A stretch of 15,079 nucleotides of DNA from positions 1 through 15,079 of the forward strand of contig NZ_JAAVAU010000007.1 in assembly GCF_014803895.1 (NCBI RefSeq). The letters run 5' to 3'. Below are positions 1 to 6,440 of this stretch, one piece after another. This DNA comes from Lactobacillus sp. (GTDB lineage Bacteria > Bacillota > Bacilli > Lactobacillales > Lactobacillaceae). A model generated the notes under the pieces. The model was not told the DNA's origin. It saw nothing but the letters and a program-made list of their open reading frames with translations, and did not search any database. Position numbers and translations under genes: made by a program. Position 1 is the first letter of the stretch; each line of letters opens with the position of its first letter.

Positions 1-226
1 TTGAGGAATCACTATTCTTCAAAAATGGAAATTCTAATTTCATCGATGGTAAAAGATAGTTTAACTTATACTTTCCTAGAAATGGCAAATGGTGATTATT
101 TTTATACCTTTCATTCATCATCGCTAACATTTGGTTCCAAACGAATCTATCATTACCAAACATTTGGGCTAACTTATCTTTTTGAACTCGATTGGGATAG
201 AGTCTTAATTTAATTCCAGCTAACAT
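1..226 (-). CDS. tnpB: TnpB (IS605 OrfB) RNA-guided nuclease, N-terminal fragment
   Basis: Minus-strand gene starting at ATG 224-226, preceded by a strong GAGGAGGTG ribosome site at 232-240; it runs off the left edge after about 75 codons. The N-terminus (LAGIKLRLYPN, then FVWNQML) matches the helix-turn-helix OrfB start of IS200/IS605 TnpB proteins. Full-length family members are about 400 residues, with RuvC catalytic residues in the C-terminal half, so activity cannot be judged here. It is almost identical to the copy at 14861; the only difference I see in the shared coding part is a silent His codon change (CAC here, CAT there). TnpB proteins are RNA-guided DNA nucleases that help retain their element. 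Confidence 0.9.
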   Translation of the reverse strand, partial: MLAGIKLRLYPNRVQKDKLAQMFGNDRFVWNQMLAMMNERYKNNHHLPFLGKYKLNYLLPSMKLEFPFLKNSDSS

Positions 227-249
227 TTTTTCACCTCCTCGTAGCAAAA

Positions 250-258
250 ATTATAGCA
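250..258 (-). promoter_or_regulatory. Extended -10 promoter of tnpB (copy 1)
   Basis: On the minus strand the sequence reads TGC then TATAAT (TATAAT at 250-255), an extended -10 element, just upstream of the tnpB ribosome site. No good -35 is visible. The same element is at 14829-14837 in the other copy, so the promoter travels with the element. Confidence 0.6.
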
Positions 259-295
259 AATTCAAAAATATACTAAAATAGAAAATCACCGAAAA

Positions 296-339
296 AGCTG
301 GTTTCATCTCGGCAATGAATTACCGAGTTTTCACCAGCT
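296..339 (-). repeat. IS left-end nested hairpin, terminator-like
   Basis: The outer arms AGCTGGT/ACCAGCT (296-302 and 333-339) enclose inner arms CTCGG/CCGAG (308-312 and 323-327). Read toward tnpB, the hairpin is followed by a run of Ts, so besides being the subterminal hairpin expected for IS200/IS605 ends it resembles an intrinsic terminator that would shield tnpB from outside transcription. Confidence 0.7.
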
Positions 340-356
340 CGTAATATTATAAAAAT

Positions 357-389
357 AGAGTTGGATAAGTTTCCAGCTCTGTTTTTTTT
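357..389. terminator. Bidirectional intrinsic terminator
   Basis: Stem AGAGTTGG/CCAGCTCT (357-364 and 373-380, one G-U pair) is followed by eight Ts on the plus strand (382-389). On the minus strand ATTTTT follows the stem, so it can also end lysR1 transcripts. The rest of 354-487 holds no gene I can recognise. The plus-strand orientation suggests that an older rightward gene once lay where the IS now sits. Confidence 0.6.
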
Positions 390-487
390 GCTTAAATTTT
401 TTAATCAGAAATTAAAACTTGATGGTAAGTCACTCTATAAAGCAAAGAGGGAGAATTGCCAAGATTAGACTTAATTACCTAGATATC

Positions 488-1378
488 TTATTGTTTTAAT
501 TCAACAATTTCATTAATAAATTTTTTCATTGCCTTAGAGGGCTGCTTTGCATAAACAATACCATATGGAATAGTAAAGTCCCAATCAACAGGAATTGTTA
601 CTAGGTTAGGATGGATATCTTGCCAGACTGGCAATGATTCAATAAAGTATTTTTGCTGCTCACAGTCATTGAAAACTTCAAGATCATAAATAGAGCCTAA
701 ATCCTTAACATGAATTTCAGGATAATTTTTTTGAATAAAAGTTCGAATTTGATCAATATATGAAGTTAATCCTGGTCTTAATAACCCAATTGTCTCACCA
801 GTCAATTCCTCAAGGCGTAATTTCTTCTTACGAGCTAGGCGATGTGAGCGTGATACTGCTAATTCACAGGGATAATTTCCTAAAACTTCAATTGAATATT
901 TATCATGCCATGGATTTAAATCACAAGGACCAACGAAACAGTCAATGGTCTGACCTAGAGAATCCAACATGCCGTTTAAAGACGCCGAGTCATCATTGAA
1001 TGGTATCAATTCAAAATGAAAAGGTAAATTAGTATGGTCAATGCTGTTCCACAAATTAATTAAGTCCTGGCATGGTCGTAAAATTGATGTACCGATTCGA
1101 ATTGTATATTGTTGGATTCCAGCGATATGTTGAGCGCGTCTGATTGCATCATCTGAATAGGCAATTATTCGTTTTGCATCCCGATAAATCGATTCGCCTG
1201 CCGCTGTCAAAAACACTCCATGACTAGTTCTTTCCAGTAATTTTATCCCTAGATTTTCCTCTAAAGTATTGATTTGTTTCATCACGGAGACCGGCGAAAT
1301 ATATAAATTAACCGCTGCTTTAGCAAAACTTTCGCTATCAGCCACTTGAATAAAAGTGTGTAATAAATGGTTATACAT
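488..1378 (-). CDS. LysR-family transcriptional regulator (LysR1)
   Basis: A 296-residue protein of standard LysR length. The N-terminal winged helix-turn-helix (about residues 1-62) contains the typical run SFAKAAVNLYISPVSVMKQI followed by LEENLGIKLLERT. The rest is the periplasmic-binding-protein-like effector domain, with PCELAVSRSHRLA and GETIGLL segments. The start is fixed by GGGAGG at 1385-1390. It is divergent from the AKR gene at 1512, and the 133-base gap between them holds a perfect 17-base inverted repeat of LysR type (1405-1421), the usual layout for autoregulation plus activation of the neighbour. A related operator is found upstream of the broken flavoprotein gene at 3838. The effector is unknown; the target genes suggest a reactive carbonyl, quinone or related redox signal (inference). 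Confidence 0.92.
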   Translation of the reverse strand: MYNHLLHTFIQVADSESFAKAAVNLYISPVSVMKQINTLEENLGIKLLERTSHGVFLTAAGESIYRDAKRIIAYSDDAIRRAQHIAGIQQYTIRIGTSILRPCQDLINLWNSIDHTNLPFHFELIPFNDDSASLNGMLDSLGQTIDCFVGPCDLNPWHDKYSIEVLGNYPCELAVSRSHRLARKKKLRLEELTGETIGLLRPGLTSYIDQIRTFIQKNYPEIHVKDLGSIYDLEVFNDCEQQKYFIESLPVWQDIHPNLVTIPVDWDFTIPYGIVYAKQPSKAMKKFINEIVELKQ

Positions 1379-1402
1379 AATTTGCCTCCCATATCAATTT
1401 TA

Positions 1403-1471
1403 GCATTAACCATTAGTTAATGCTTGCTTAACTAACTGGTTATTCCATAAATTTAATTTCCAACATAGAAT
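1403..1471 (+). promoter_or_regulatory. LysR1 operator and promoter of AKR1 (class 1 site)
   Basis: Perfect inverted repeat ATTAAC-N5-GTTAAT at 1405-1421 (a T-N11-A LysR box) is followed by TGCTTAACTA (1425-1434) and TTATTCC (1440-1446), then 19 bases to a -10 TAGAAT at 1466-1471. There is no -35 consensus, as expected for an activator-dependent promoter. The segment 1403-1446 matches 33 of 44 bases with the minus-strand site at 3915-3958. A minus-strand TAAAAT (1397-1402) next to the repeat may be the lysR1 -10. Confidence 0.75.
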
Positions 1472-1511
1472 AATATTTGTAATCAGATAAAAATAATGTA
1501 TGGAGGAAAAT

Positions 1512-2330
1512 ATGGAATATTTTGAATTAAATAATGGTATTATGATGCCAGCCTTAGGCTTTGGTACATACTTAATGGCCCCTTCAATTACTGAAGAAAA
1601 TGTTACTCTAGCCTTAAATGAAGGTTATCGATTAATTGATACTGCACAAAATTATGGTAATGAACACGAAGTTGGATTAGCAGTAAACAACAGTGGAATT
1701 AAACGTGAAGATATTTTTATAACTTCAAAAACGCAAACAACCGGTTATCGTTCAACTAAGCGTGGTATTGATCAATCTTTGCAAGCGGCTGGATTAGACT
1801 ATTTTGATTTAATGATTATTCACTGGCCTAACGGACAAGATATTGAAACTTATCGTGCTTTAGAAGATGCATATAAAGAAGGAAAATTGCGAGCAATTGG
1901 TTTGAGTAATTTTAATCACGTACAAATTCAAGAAATTATGAACAACTGCACAGTTAAACCAGCTATTGACCAAGTTGAAACTCATCTTTACGACCAACAA
2001 AAGAAATTACATCAATTTTTAACTGAAAATGATATTATTCATGAAGCTTGGTCACCATTAGGAGCAGGTTCAAGCAATATTTTACGTGAGAAAAAAGTAC
2101 AAGAAATTGCTGACAAATATGGTAAATCAACAGCGCAAATTTTGCTTAGATTTTTAATTCAAGAAAAAATTGTAGTTATTCCTAAATCAACTAATTTAAG
2201 TCATATCAAGAGTAACATTGATGTCTTTGACTTTAAACTTGATGAAAATGAACTTCAAATTTTGCGTAGTTTAGATAGAAATCATTCATTCTTTAATTGG
2301 CCAGCATCAATGTCAGTTGATTCATACTAA
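1512..2330 (+). CDS. Aldo/keto reductase (AKR1), AKR5-like
   Basis: NADPH-dependent reductase of aldehydes and ketones with a TIM-barrel fold, predicted cytosolic, 272 residues. The catalytic tetrad is visible: Asp43 and Tyr48 (IDTAQNY), Lys73 (TSKTQ) and His104 (IIHWP). The C-terminal nucleotide-binding motif IPKSTNLSHIKSN is present. A longer reading from ATG 1500 would use codons overlapping GGAGG (1502-1506); that sequence is the ribosome site for ATG 1512, so I chose 1512. It is divergent from lysR1 and lies under a class 1 operator; the DMT transporter follows after 13 bases, so the two probably form an operon. Family members reduce methylglyoxal, 2,5-diketogluconate and similar carbonyls; the substrate cannot be told from sequence. 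Confidence 0.93.
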   Translation: MEYFELNNGIMMPALGFGTYLMAPSITEENVTLALNEGYRLIDTAQNYGNEHEVGLAVNNSGIKREDIFITSKTQTTGYRSTKRGIDQSLQAAGLDYFDLMIIHWPNGQDIETYRALEDAYKEGKLRAIGLSNFNHVQIQEIMNNCTVKPAIDQVETHLYDQQKKLHQFLTENDIIHEAWSPLGAGSSNILREKKVQEIADKYGKSTAQILLRFLIQEKIVVIPKSTNLSHIKSNIDVFDFKLDENELQILRSLDRNHSFFNWPASMSVDSY

Positions 2331-2343
2331 AAAGAGGTGACAC

Positions 2344-3267
2344 ATGAGCTTAATTCTTGTAATCTTAGCCGGTGCTTTTACCTCAATGCAGACCGCTGTT
2401 AACTCACGTCTCAGCAGGGCACTGGGCTCAAATTATCGTTCTTCATTTACTTCATTTGGAATTGGTGCTATTTTTCTAACTATTTTCGTTTTAGTTTTAA
2501 GTGGTGGCCAACTTAATTTTGGAAATTTTGCTAATACAACTTGGTGGTATTACATTGGTGGTTTTACTGGTGCGACTGCCTTAACGCTGAATATTATTTT
2601 GTTTAGCCATTTGGGTAGTACTCAGACTGCGATTTTACCTGTAGTTGGGCAGTTGATTACTAGCGCGTTGATTGATCAATTTGGTTGGTTCAATATGAAA
2701 GTTATCAATTTAACTCTATGGCGTATAATCGGCTTAATTTTGCTATTAATTGGTGCTTGTGCAATTGTCTTAAAACCTAAATCTAAAATTGAAAAAATTG
2801 AAACTCAAACTAAAAAAGAAGAAAGTCAATTAATTTGGCAAATCTTGGCCGTATTGAATGGTGCATTAATTGCAATTCAAACGACAACTAATGGCCAATT
2901 AGGACGCGCATTGGGTTCACCAGTAAAGGCAACTGCCATTGTCTTTTGGACTGGTACAATCATCTTATTGATTATTTCTGTGATACAAAATCAAACAACA
3001 AAGTTACCTAAAATACAACGTGCTCCTTGGTGGGGTTATTTAGGTGGTGTATTAGGTGCTATTAATGTGGTACTTGGTGCATGGTTAGTAACTCAGCTTG
3101 GTGTTGGGTTGACTACTTCATTGCAGCTGGTGGGTATTATGGCAGCAGGATTGATGATTGATCAATTTGGCCGGCTCGGCGCACAAAAGAGAAGTATCGG
3201 TCGATTACAATTAATTGGATTAGCTATTTTGTTAATCGGCGCAGTAATGGTAGCAATTTTTAAATAA
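2344..3267 (+). CDS. DMT-superfamily transporter, YdcZ/DUF606 type with two fused halves
   Basis: Integral membrane protein of 307 residues made of two homologous halves. Residues about 1-145 and 160-307 each begin with a NG/AF..Q(T)..N..L.RALGS motif (VNSRLSRALGS and TNGQLGRALGS) and each end with IDQFG..., then a LILLLIGA- or AILLIGA-type last helix. The halves resemble the DUF606 (YdcZ) family, which also exists as separate half-size proteins. About ten hydrophobic segments are expected. The start has AGAGGTGA eight to fifteen bases upstream. It follows AKR1 by 13 bases and so probably shares LysR1 control. A role in exporting a toxic carbonyl or its product is possible but is inference; no substrate is known. 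Confidence 0.88.
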   Translation: MSLILVILAGAFTSMQTAVNSRLSRALGSNYRSSFTSFGIGAIFLTIFVLVLSGGQLNFGNFANTTWWYYIGGFTGATALTLNIILFSHLGSTQTAILPVVGQLITSALIDQFGWFNMKVINLTLWRIIGLILLLIGACAIVLKPKSKIEKIETQTKKEESQLIWQILAVLNGALIAIQTTTNGQLGRALGSPVKATAIVFWTGTIILLIISVIQNQTTKLPKIQRAPWWGYLGGVLGAINVVLGAWLVTQLGVGLTTSLQLVGIMAAGLMIDQFGRLGAQKRSIGRLQLIGLAILLIGAVMVAIFK

Positions 3268-3279
3268 GAAAGTTGTAAA

Positions 3280-3351
3280 ATGACTAGACAAATTATAGTT
3301 ATTATAATTCTAAGTTTCAGTTTATTTGCGATACTTAGAACAGTTGAATAA
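3280..3351 (+). CDS. Possible 23-residue hydrophobic peptide
   Basis: A short frame (ATG 3280, stop TAA 3349-3351) lies between the transporter and its terminator. It begins MTRQ, continues as a run of Ile, Val, Leu and Phe, and ends in RTVE, so it would be a single membrane-spanning peptide with an Arg/Gln-containing N-terminus. The ribosome site is weak (GAAAG at 3268-3272). It may be a real small membrane protein made with the transporter or a chance frame; nothing further supports it. Confidence 0.25.
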   Translation: MTRQIIVIIILSFSLFAILRTVE

Positions 3352-3363
3352 ATTATAAGTAAA

Positions 3364-3400
3364 AAATATCCACAATCTTAATGATTGTGGATATTTTTAT
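3364..3400. terminator. Bidirectional terminator between transporter and flavoprotein pseudogene
   Basis: A perfect 14-base stem, AAATATCCACAATC (3364-3377) with GATTGTGGATATTT (3383-3396) and a 5-base loop, is flanked by T-runs on both strands. It sits between convergent genes and can serve both. Confidence 0.85.
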
Positions 3401-3402
3401 TA

Positions 3403-3838
3403 TTAATGAATTTGTTTATCTAAACGATAGGCTTCATCTTGATGTTGCTTTAGTTTATTAGAATTCCAAGAATCTACAGCTAAAACATCTCCAATACGAT
3501 CCCATCTCATATAAGCTAAAAGCTGTTCAAAGTAAGCCTTCAATGAGCGGTAACTACTTTCATCAGCATCGTAACCTGAAACCAAGGTAATAGCTTGACG
3601 ATTGCCGTGAGTTGGATCGGCGTAACTATTTGAACCATGTAATTCGTGATTGTAAGCGTAAAAACGATCAATCACTGCTTTCAAAGGTAGTTGATGCCGT
3701 AGTAATATGTCGTCCAGCATCGAAGCGATAAATTTCATTCCCAGCTTCACGTGCACCTTTTTCAAAACTATCTGCTAAACTTTCTGAAGTTCCAGGATAA
3801 TGAGGACTACCAGTTAAAATAACAATCTTTTTTGTCAT
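3403..3838 (-). pseudogene. Broken NAD(P)H-dependent flavodoxin-fold oxidoreductase
   Basis: The gene starts at ATG 3836-3838 with AGAAAGGA upstream and reads MTKKIVILTGSPHYPGTSES, a typical flavin-binding start, then on to EIYRFDAG. That frame hits a stop after 56 codons. Two other frames continue the family: a short stretch reads YYYGINYL before a stop (3690-3714 area), and the third frame reads LKAVIDRFYAYN and runs to a stop at 3403. YYYGINY plus LKAVIDRFYA is one conserved family motif split by an apparent single-base loss. The middle of the protein (roughly 50 residues between RFDA and YYYG, normally including Cys-rich iron-sulfur or disulfide-type residues) is missing. So there are at least two lesions, a deletion and a frameshift, and the product is presumably inactive. 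Its promoter is still intact (3890-3958). Confidence 0.85.
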
Positions 3839-3889
3839 AATAATTTTTCCTTTCTAAAATAAAAACCTTTCGTATTTGAGTACAATTTC

Positions 3890-3958
3890 ATTTTAGGTTA
3901 AGTTATTTACTTTAGGAATAATCTAATAGTTAAGCAGGAATTAACTCTTAGTTAACAC
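3890..3958 (-). promoter_or_regulatory. Second LysR1-class operator and promoter (class 1 site)
   Basis: Read on the minus strand, the inverted repeat GTTAAC-N5-GTTAAT (3956-3940) is followed by TGCTTAACTA (3936-3927) and TTATTCC (3921-3915), then 19 bases to TAAAAT (3895-3890) as -10. The spacing and 33 of 44 bases match the site at 1403-1446, so the same regulator (LysR1) is the best candidate. Confidence 0.72.
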
Positions 3959-3979
3959 AATAATACCACTCCTTCAAAC

Positions 3980-4008
3980 TTGAAATTTATAAATTAACAA
4001 GTTAGAAT
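3980..4008 (+). promoter_or_regulatory. Promoter of the toxin gene
   Basis: TTGAAA (3980-3985), a 17-base spacer and TAGAAT (4003-4008) form a near-consensus constitutive-type promoter. Downstream, ACAGT (4013-4017) and ACTGT (4032-4036) form a short inverted repeat between the start point and the AAGGAGG ribosome site; this could be an operator, but the arms are only five bases. Confidence 0.65.
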
Positions 4009-4053
4009 AGAGACAGTAATTTTTAATTTTAACTGTTATAAAAGGAGGCTACT

Positions 4054-4353
4054 ATGTACACAGTTCATACAAGACATTTAGTAAAAAAACACATTAAAAA
4101 CTTAAAATCTGCTAGACTCTATAAAACTTATTGTAAAATCATGGATGAACTCAAGACTGATCCTCTAATCAGAACTCATAGTTTTGAAATTTTAGAAAAA
4201 CGTTCTCCTAAACCAAATATTTATTCAAAGCGCATCAGTCAAAGTAATCGGATTGTTTATAACGTTGATCGAGAAAATCGAACAGTAACCGTTTTTAGTG
4301 CTTGGGGACATTATGCTAGTGGTAATCAAAGTATGATTCATCATAAGATGTAG
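4054..4353 (+). CDS. Txe/YoeB-like toxin (RelE superfamily), apparently without antitoxin
   Basis: A 99-residue basic protein. The C-terminal half has the YoeB/Txe layout: Glu45 and Glu48, YSKRI (Arg60), NRIVYNV (Arg66), and a terminal GHY (His86-Tyr87) equivalent to the catalytic His-Tyr end of YoeB. Family toxins are ribosome-dependent mRNA interferases, usually about 85 residues, encoded just after a Phd/YefM-type antitoxin. AAGGAGG lies at 4042-4048. No antitoxin frame is found in 3841-4053 or in 4354-4463; upstream is a LysR-class promoter facing away, downstream a promoter for the next AKR. It has its own good promoter. It is either a solitary toxin held in check elsewhere, a detoxified relic, or a domesticated member. 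The family call rests on motifs only. Confidence 0.7.
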   Translation: MYTVHTRHLVKKHIKNLKSARLYKTYCKIMDELKTDPLIRTHSFEILEKRSPKPNIYSKRISQSNRIVYNVDRENRTVTVFSAWGHYASGNQSMIHHKM

Positions 4354-4372
4354 TTTTTTGATTAAGTTCATG

Positions 4373-4439
4373 GTATACACTCAGCGTATGCTAGTATCAA
4401 AATCTAGCAATTCTAATTTTTCACTTTTCAAAATATAAT
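4373..4439 (+). promoter_or_regulatory. Class 2 LysR-type operator and promoter of AKR2
   Basis: ATAC-N7-GTAT (4375-4389, a T-N11-A box), TAG (4392-4394) and AGCAATT (4406-4412) are followed by -10 TATAAT at 4434-4439. The 42-base block 4373-4414 aligns without gaps to blocks at 5503 and 8907; 24 of 42 positions are the same in all three. The block start is 61 bases from the -10 in all three. Confidence 0.75.
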
Positions 4440-4472
4440 AATTTTACTACTTATTTTGAAAGGATGAATTTA

Positions 4473-5456
4473 GTGGAAACTAGAACACTTGGAAATGACT
4501 TTAAGGTATCAGCTGTTGGCTTGGGATGCATGGGGTTCTCTCATGGATATGGGGAACCAATGGATGAACAAGAAGCTATCAAGAATATTCGTGCGGCTTA
4601 TGATATGGGATACCGCTTTTTTGACACTGCTGAAATTTATCAAGGAACTAATCCAGATGGTTCAACTAATTATAATGAAGAATTGGTTGGTAAGGCTTTA
4701 GCGGACGTACGTGATGATGTAGTGATTGCCACCAAGTTTGGAATTGCGGCTCATGAAGGTAATGGCTTAAAAGTTGATTCAAGCCCCGAAACCATTCGTA
4801 AATCTGTTGAAGGATCACTTAAACGCTTAGGTACAGATCACATCGATCTTTATTACCAACACCGCATTGATCCAAATGTTGAACCAGAAATTGTTGCAAA
4901 GGTTATGCAAGAATTGATCAATGAGGGCAAAATCACTCATTGGGGGATATCCGAGGCTAATGAAGATTACTTACGTCGTGCAAATGCTGTCTGCAAAGTA
5001 ACTGCTGTTCAAAATCGTTATTCAATGATGTATCGCGATTATGAAGCACTTTTCCCAGTCTTAGAAGAACTTAACGTTGGTTTAGTCGCATTTTCACCAC
5101 TTGCTAATGGTCTATTAACTGGTAAAATGACCAAAACCAAATTTGGCAAAGCTGACTTACGCAGTAACATGCCACAATTTACCGAAGAAGCTCAAAAGCA
5201 AAATCAAAAATTGATCAAATTACTTGAAGATTTAGCCAAACAACACAATGCCACTCCAGCACAAATCTCTCTTGCCTGGATGATCAATAAAAAGCCATAT
5301 ATCGTGCCAATTCCAGGAAGTCGTCACTTGAATAGAATGCAAGATAACTTAAATGCTGGCGAAATTAAGATGAGTCCAGAAGAGATTGCTAAAATTGATG
5401 CTATTTTGGATAAAATTCCAATGTCTGAAGTCTTTGGGGGATCTAAAATTAAGAAA
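4473..5456 (+). CDS. Aldo/keto reductase (AKR2), long type (AKR13/YhdN-like)
   Basis: A 327-residue aldo/keto reductase of the longer class, different from the three 260-290-residue AKRs in the window. The tetrad is Asp51 and Tyr56 (FFDTAEIY), Lys88 (IATKFG) and His130 (DLYYQH). It also has GLGCMGFS near the start and IPGSRHLNRMQDN near the end for NADPH phosphate binding. I chose GTG 4473 because AAAGGA (4459-4464) lies eight bases before it; the ATG at 4464 overlaps that ribosome site. The stop codon TAA follows at 5457-5459. It is monocistronic, with a class 2 LysR operator upstream and a terminator downstream. Relatives reduce a broad range of aldehydes and ketones; this one's substrate is unknown. 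Confidence 0.92.
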
Positions 5457-5465
5457 TAAATATGT

Positions 5466-5494
5466 AGCGAGGTTTTAAGCCTCGCTCTTTTTTT
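5466..5494 (+). terminator. Terminator of AKR2
   Basis: Stem AGCGAGG (5466-5472) with CCTCGCT (5480-5486), then a run of seven Ts (5488-5494). It separates AKR2 from the class 2 operator of the next operon, which starts only nine bases later. Confidence 0.85.
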
Positions 5495-5502
5495 GAAGTT
5501 AA

Positions 5503-5569
5503 GTATACGTATGACGTATATTAGCATGAATCATTAGCAATTTTAAACAGATTAATAGGGTCATATACT
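5503..5569 (+). promoter_or_regulatory. Class 2 LysR-type operator and promoter of the AKR3-flavodoxin operon
   Basis: A perfect inverted repeat ATACGT-N3-ACGTAT lies at 5505-5519, followed by TTAGCAT (5520-5526 area), AGCAATT (5536-5542) and, 61 bases from the block start, -10 TATACT (5564-5569). It matches the site at 8907 at 34 of 42 positions. No -35 consensus is visible. Confidence 0.78.
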
Positions 5570-5619
5570 AATACTTGCAAACAATAAAGAAACTTGAAAG
5601 TTAAGGAGAAAAACTACAA

Positions 5620-6414
5620 ATGACTGAAGAATATTTTAAATTAAACAACGGTGTGAAAATTCCTAAAATTGGTATTGGTACTTTTAGAATGTCATCTAGA
5701 CAGGCTCAAAATTCAGTTGAAGCTGCTCTTAAGGATGGCTACCATTTAATTGATACAGCTGAAGCATACAATAATGAACGTGGCGTTGGCAAAGGTATTA
5801 AAAATTCTAACATTGACCGCAAGGATTTATTTGTTTCCACCAAACTTTGGATGTCTTCATACAATGATCCTAATGCAGTTGATAAAGCATTAAACAGATT
5901 AGGCCTTGACTATATTGATTTGCTTTTCTTACACCAACCAATGAGCGATTGGAAGACAGCTTATCGGACTTTAGAAAAAGCCTACAAAGAGGGCAAAATT
6001 CGAGCAATTGGTATTTCTAATTTTGAAAGTAGTTCTGCTACTTTAAAGGAAGTATTAGATTTTGCCGAAATTAAGCCACAAGTTTTGCAAGCTGAAGCTC
6101 ATCCATACTTTCCACAAACTGAAGCACGTGAAATTTTAAAGCCAGTTGGTACTCGCTTAATGGCTTGGTATCCACTTGGTTCTGGTGATAGTGGCTTGAT
6201 GAATGAACCTATTTTTACAAAATTAGCTAAGAAATATAACAAGACTAATGCTCAAATTATTTTACGTTGGCACACTCAAATGGGCTTCATTGTAATTCCT
6301 GGCTCTACTAATCCAGATCATATTCATGATAATCACAATATCTTTGATTTTGAATTAACTGATGAAGAAATGTCAGAAATTGCGAAAATTAATAAAAATC
6401 GTCGTTACTACTAA
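5620..6414 (+). CDS. Aldo/keto reductase (AKR3), AKR5-like
   Basis: A 264-residue NADPH-type aldo/keto reductase with a complete tetrad: Asp45 and Tyr50 (IDTAEAY), Lys75 (VSTKLW) and His105 (LFLHQP). IPGSTNPDHIHDN near the C-terminus is the cofactor motif. TAAGGAG lies at 5601-5607, some twelve bases before ATG 5620. It is the first gene of an operon; the two flavodoxin genes follow after 26 and 9 bases. The operon structure implies that the carbonyl reductase and the flavodoxins are needed together, under a class 2 operator. The C-terminus is short (ends NKNRRYY) compared with AKR4, within the range of the family. Substrate unknown. Confidence 0.93.
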   Translation: MTEEYFKLNNGVKIPKIGIGTFRMSSRQAQNSVEAALKDGYHLIDTAEAYNNERGVGKGIKNSNIDRKDLFVSTKLWMSSYNDPNAVDKALNRLGLDYIDLLFLHQPMSDWKTAYRTLEKAYKEGKIRAIGISNFESSSATLKEVLDFAEIKPQVLQAEAHPYFPQTEAREILKPVGTRLMAWYPLGSGDSGLMNEPIFTKLAKKYNKTNAQIILRWHTQMGFIVIPGSTNPDHIHDNHNIFDFELTDEEMSEIAKINKNRRYY

Positions 6415-6440
6415 TAATTAATGTAAAAAGAGGGATTAAG

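Larger units (their letters stand above)
1..353 (-). mobile_element. Left-end part of IS200/IS605-type tnpB element (copy 1, cut by window edge)
   Basis: This block is repeated in inverted orientation at 14730-15079. The similarity stops abruptly at 353, which marks the left end of the element (terminal 19-mer at 335-353). Reading on the minus strand, it holds a nested hairpin, a promoter, a ribosome site and the start of tnpB. No tnpA lies between the end and tnpB, so the visible part fits a tnpB-only (IS1341-like) element. A tnpA beyond the window cannot be excluded. The right end and any omega-RNA are outside. Confidence 0.85.

Noticed and set aside
1500..1511. Upstream start codon for AKR1 at 1500 (and likewise 9013 for AKR4, 4464 for AKR2)
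   Set aside because: In each case the upstream start overlaps the Shine-Dalgarno sequence that is well spaced for the next in-frame start, and the extra residues do not match the family N-terminus.
3403..3765. A stand-alone 120-residue protein starting at the in-frame ATG 3765
   Set aside because: It is the C-terminal frame of the broken flavoprotein; its first 30 or so codons are the wrong frame of the real N-terminus and no ribosome site precedes it.
3841..4053. A hidden antitoxin upstream of the toxin
   Set aside because: No frame of useful size with a ribosome site is present; the space is filled by the minus-strand class 1 operator and the toxin promoter.
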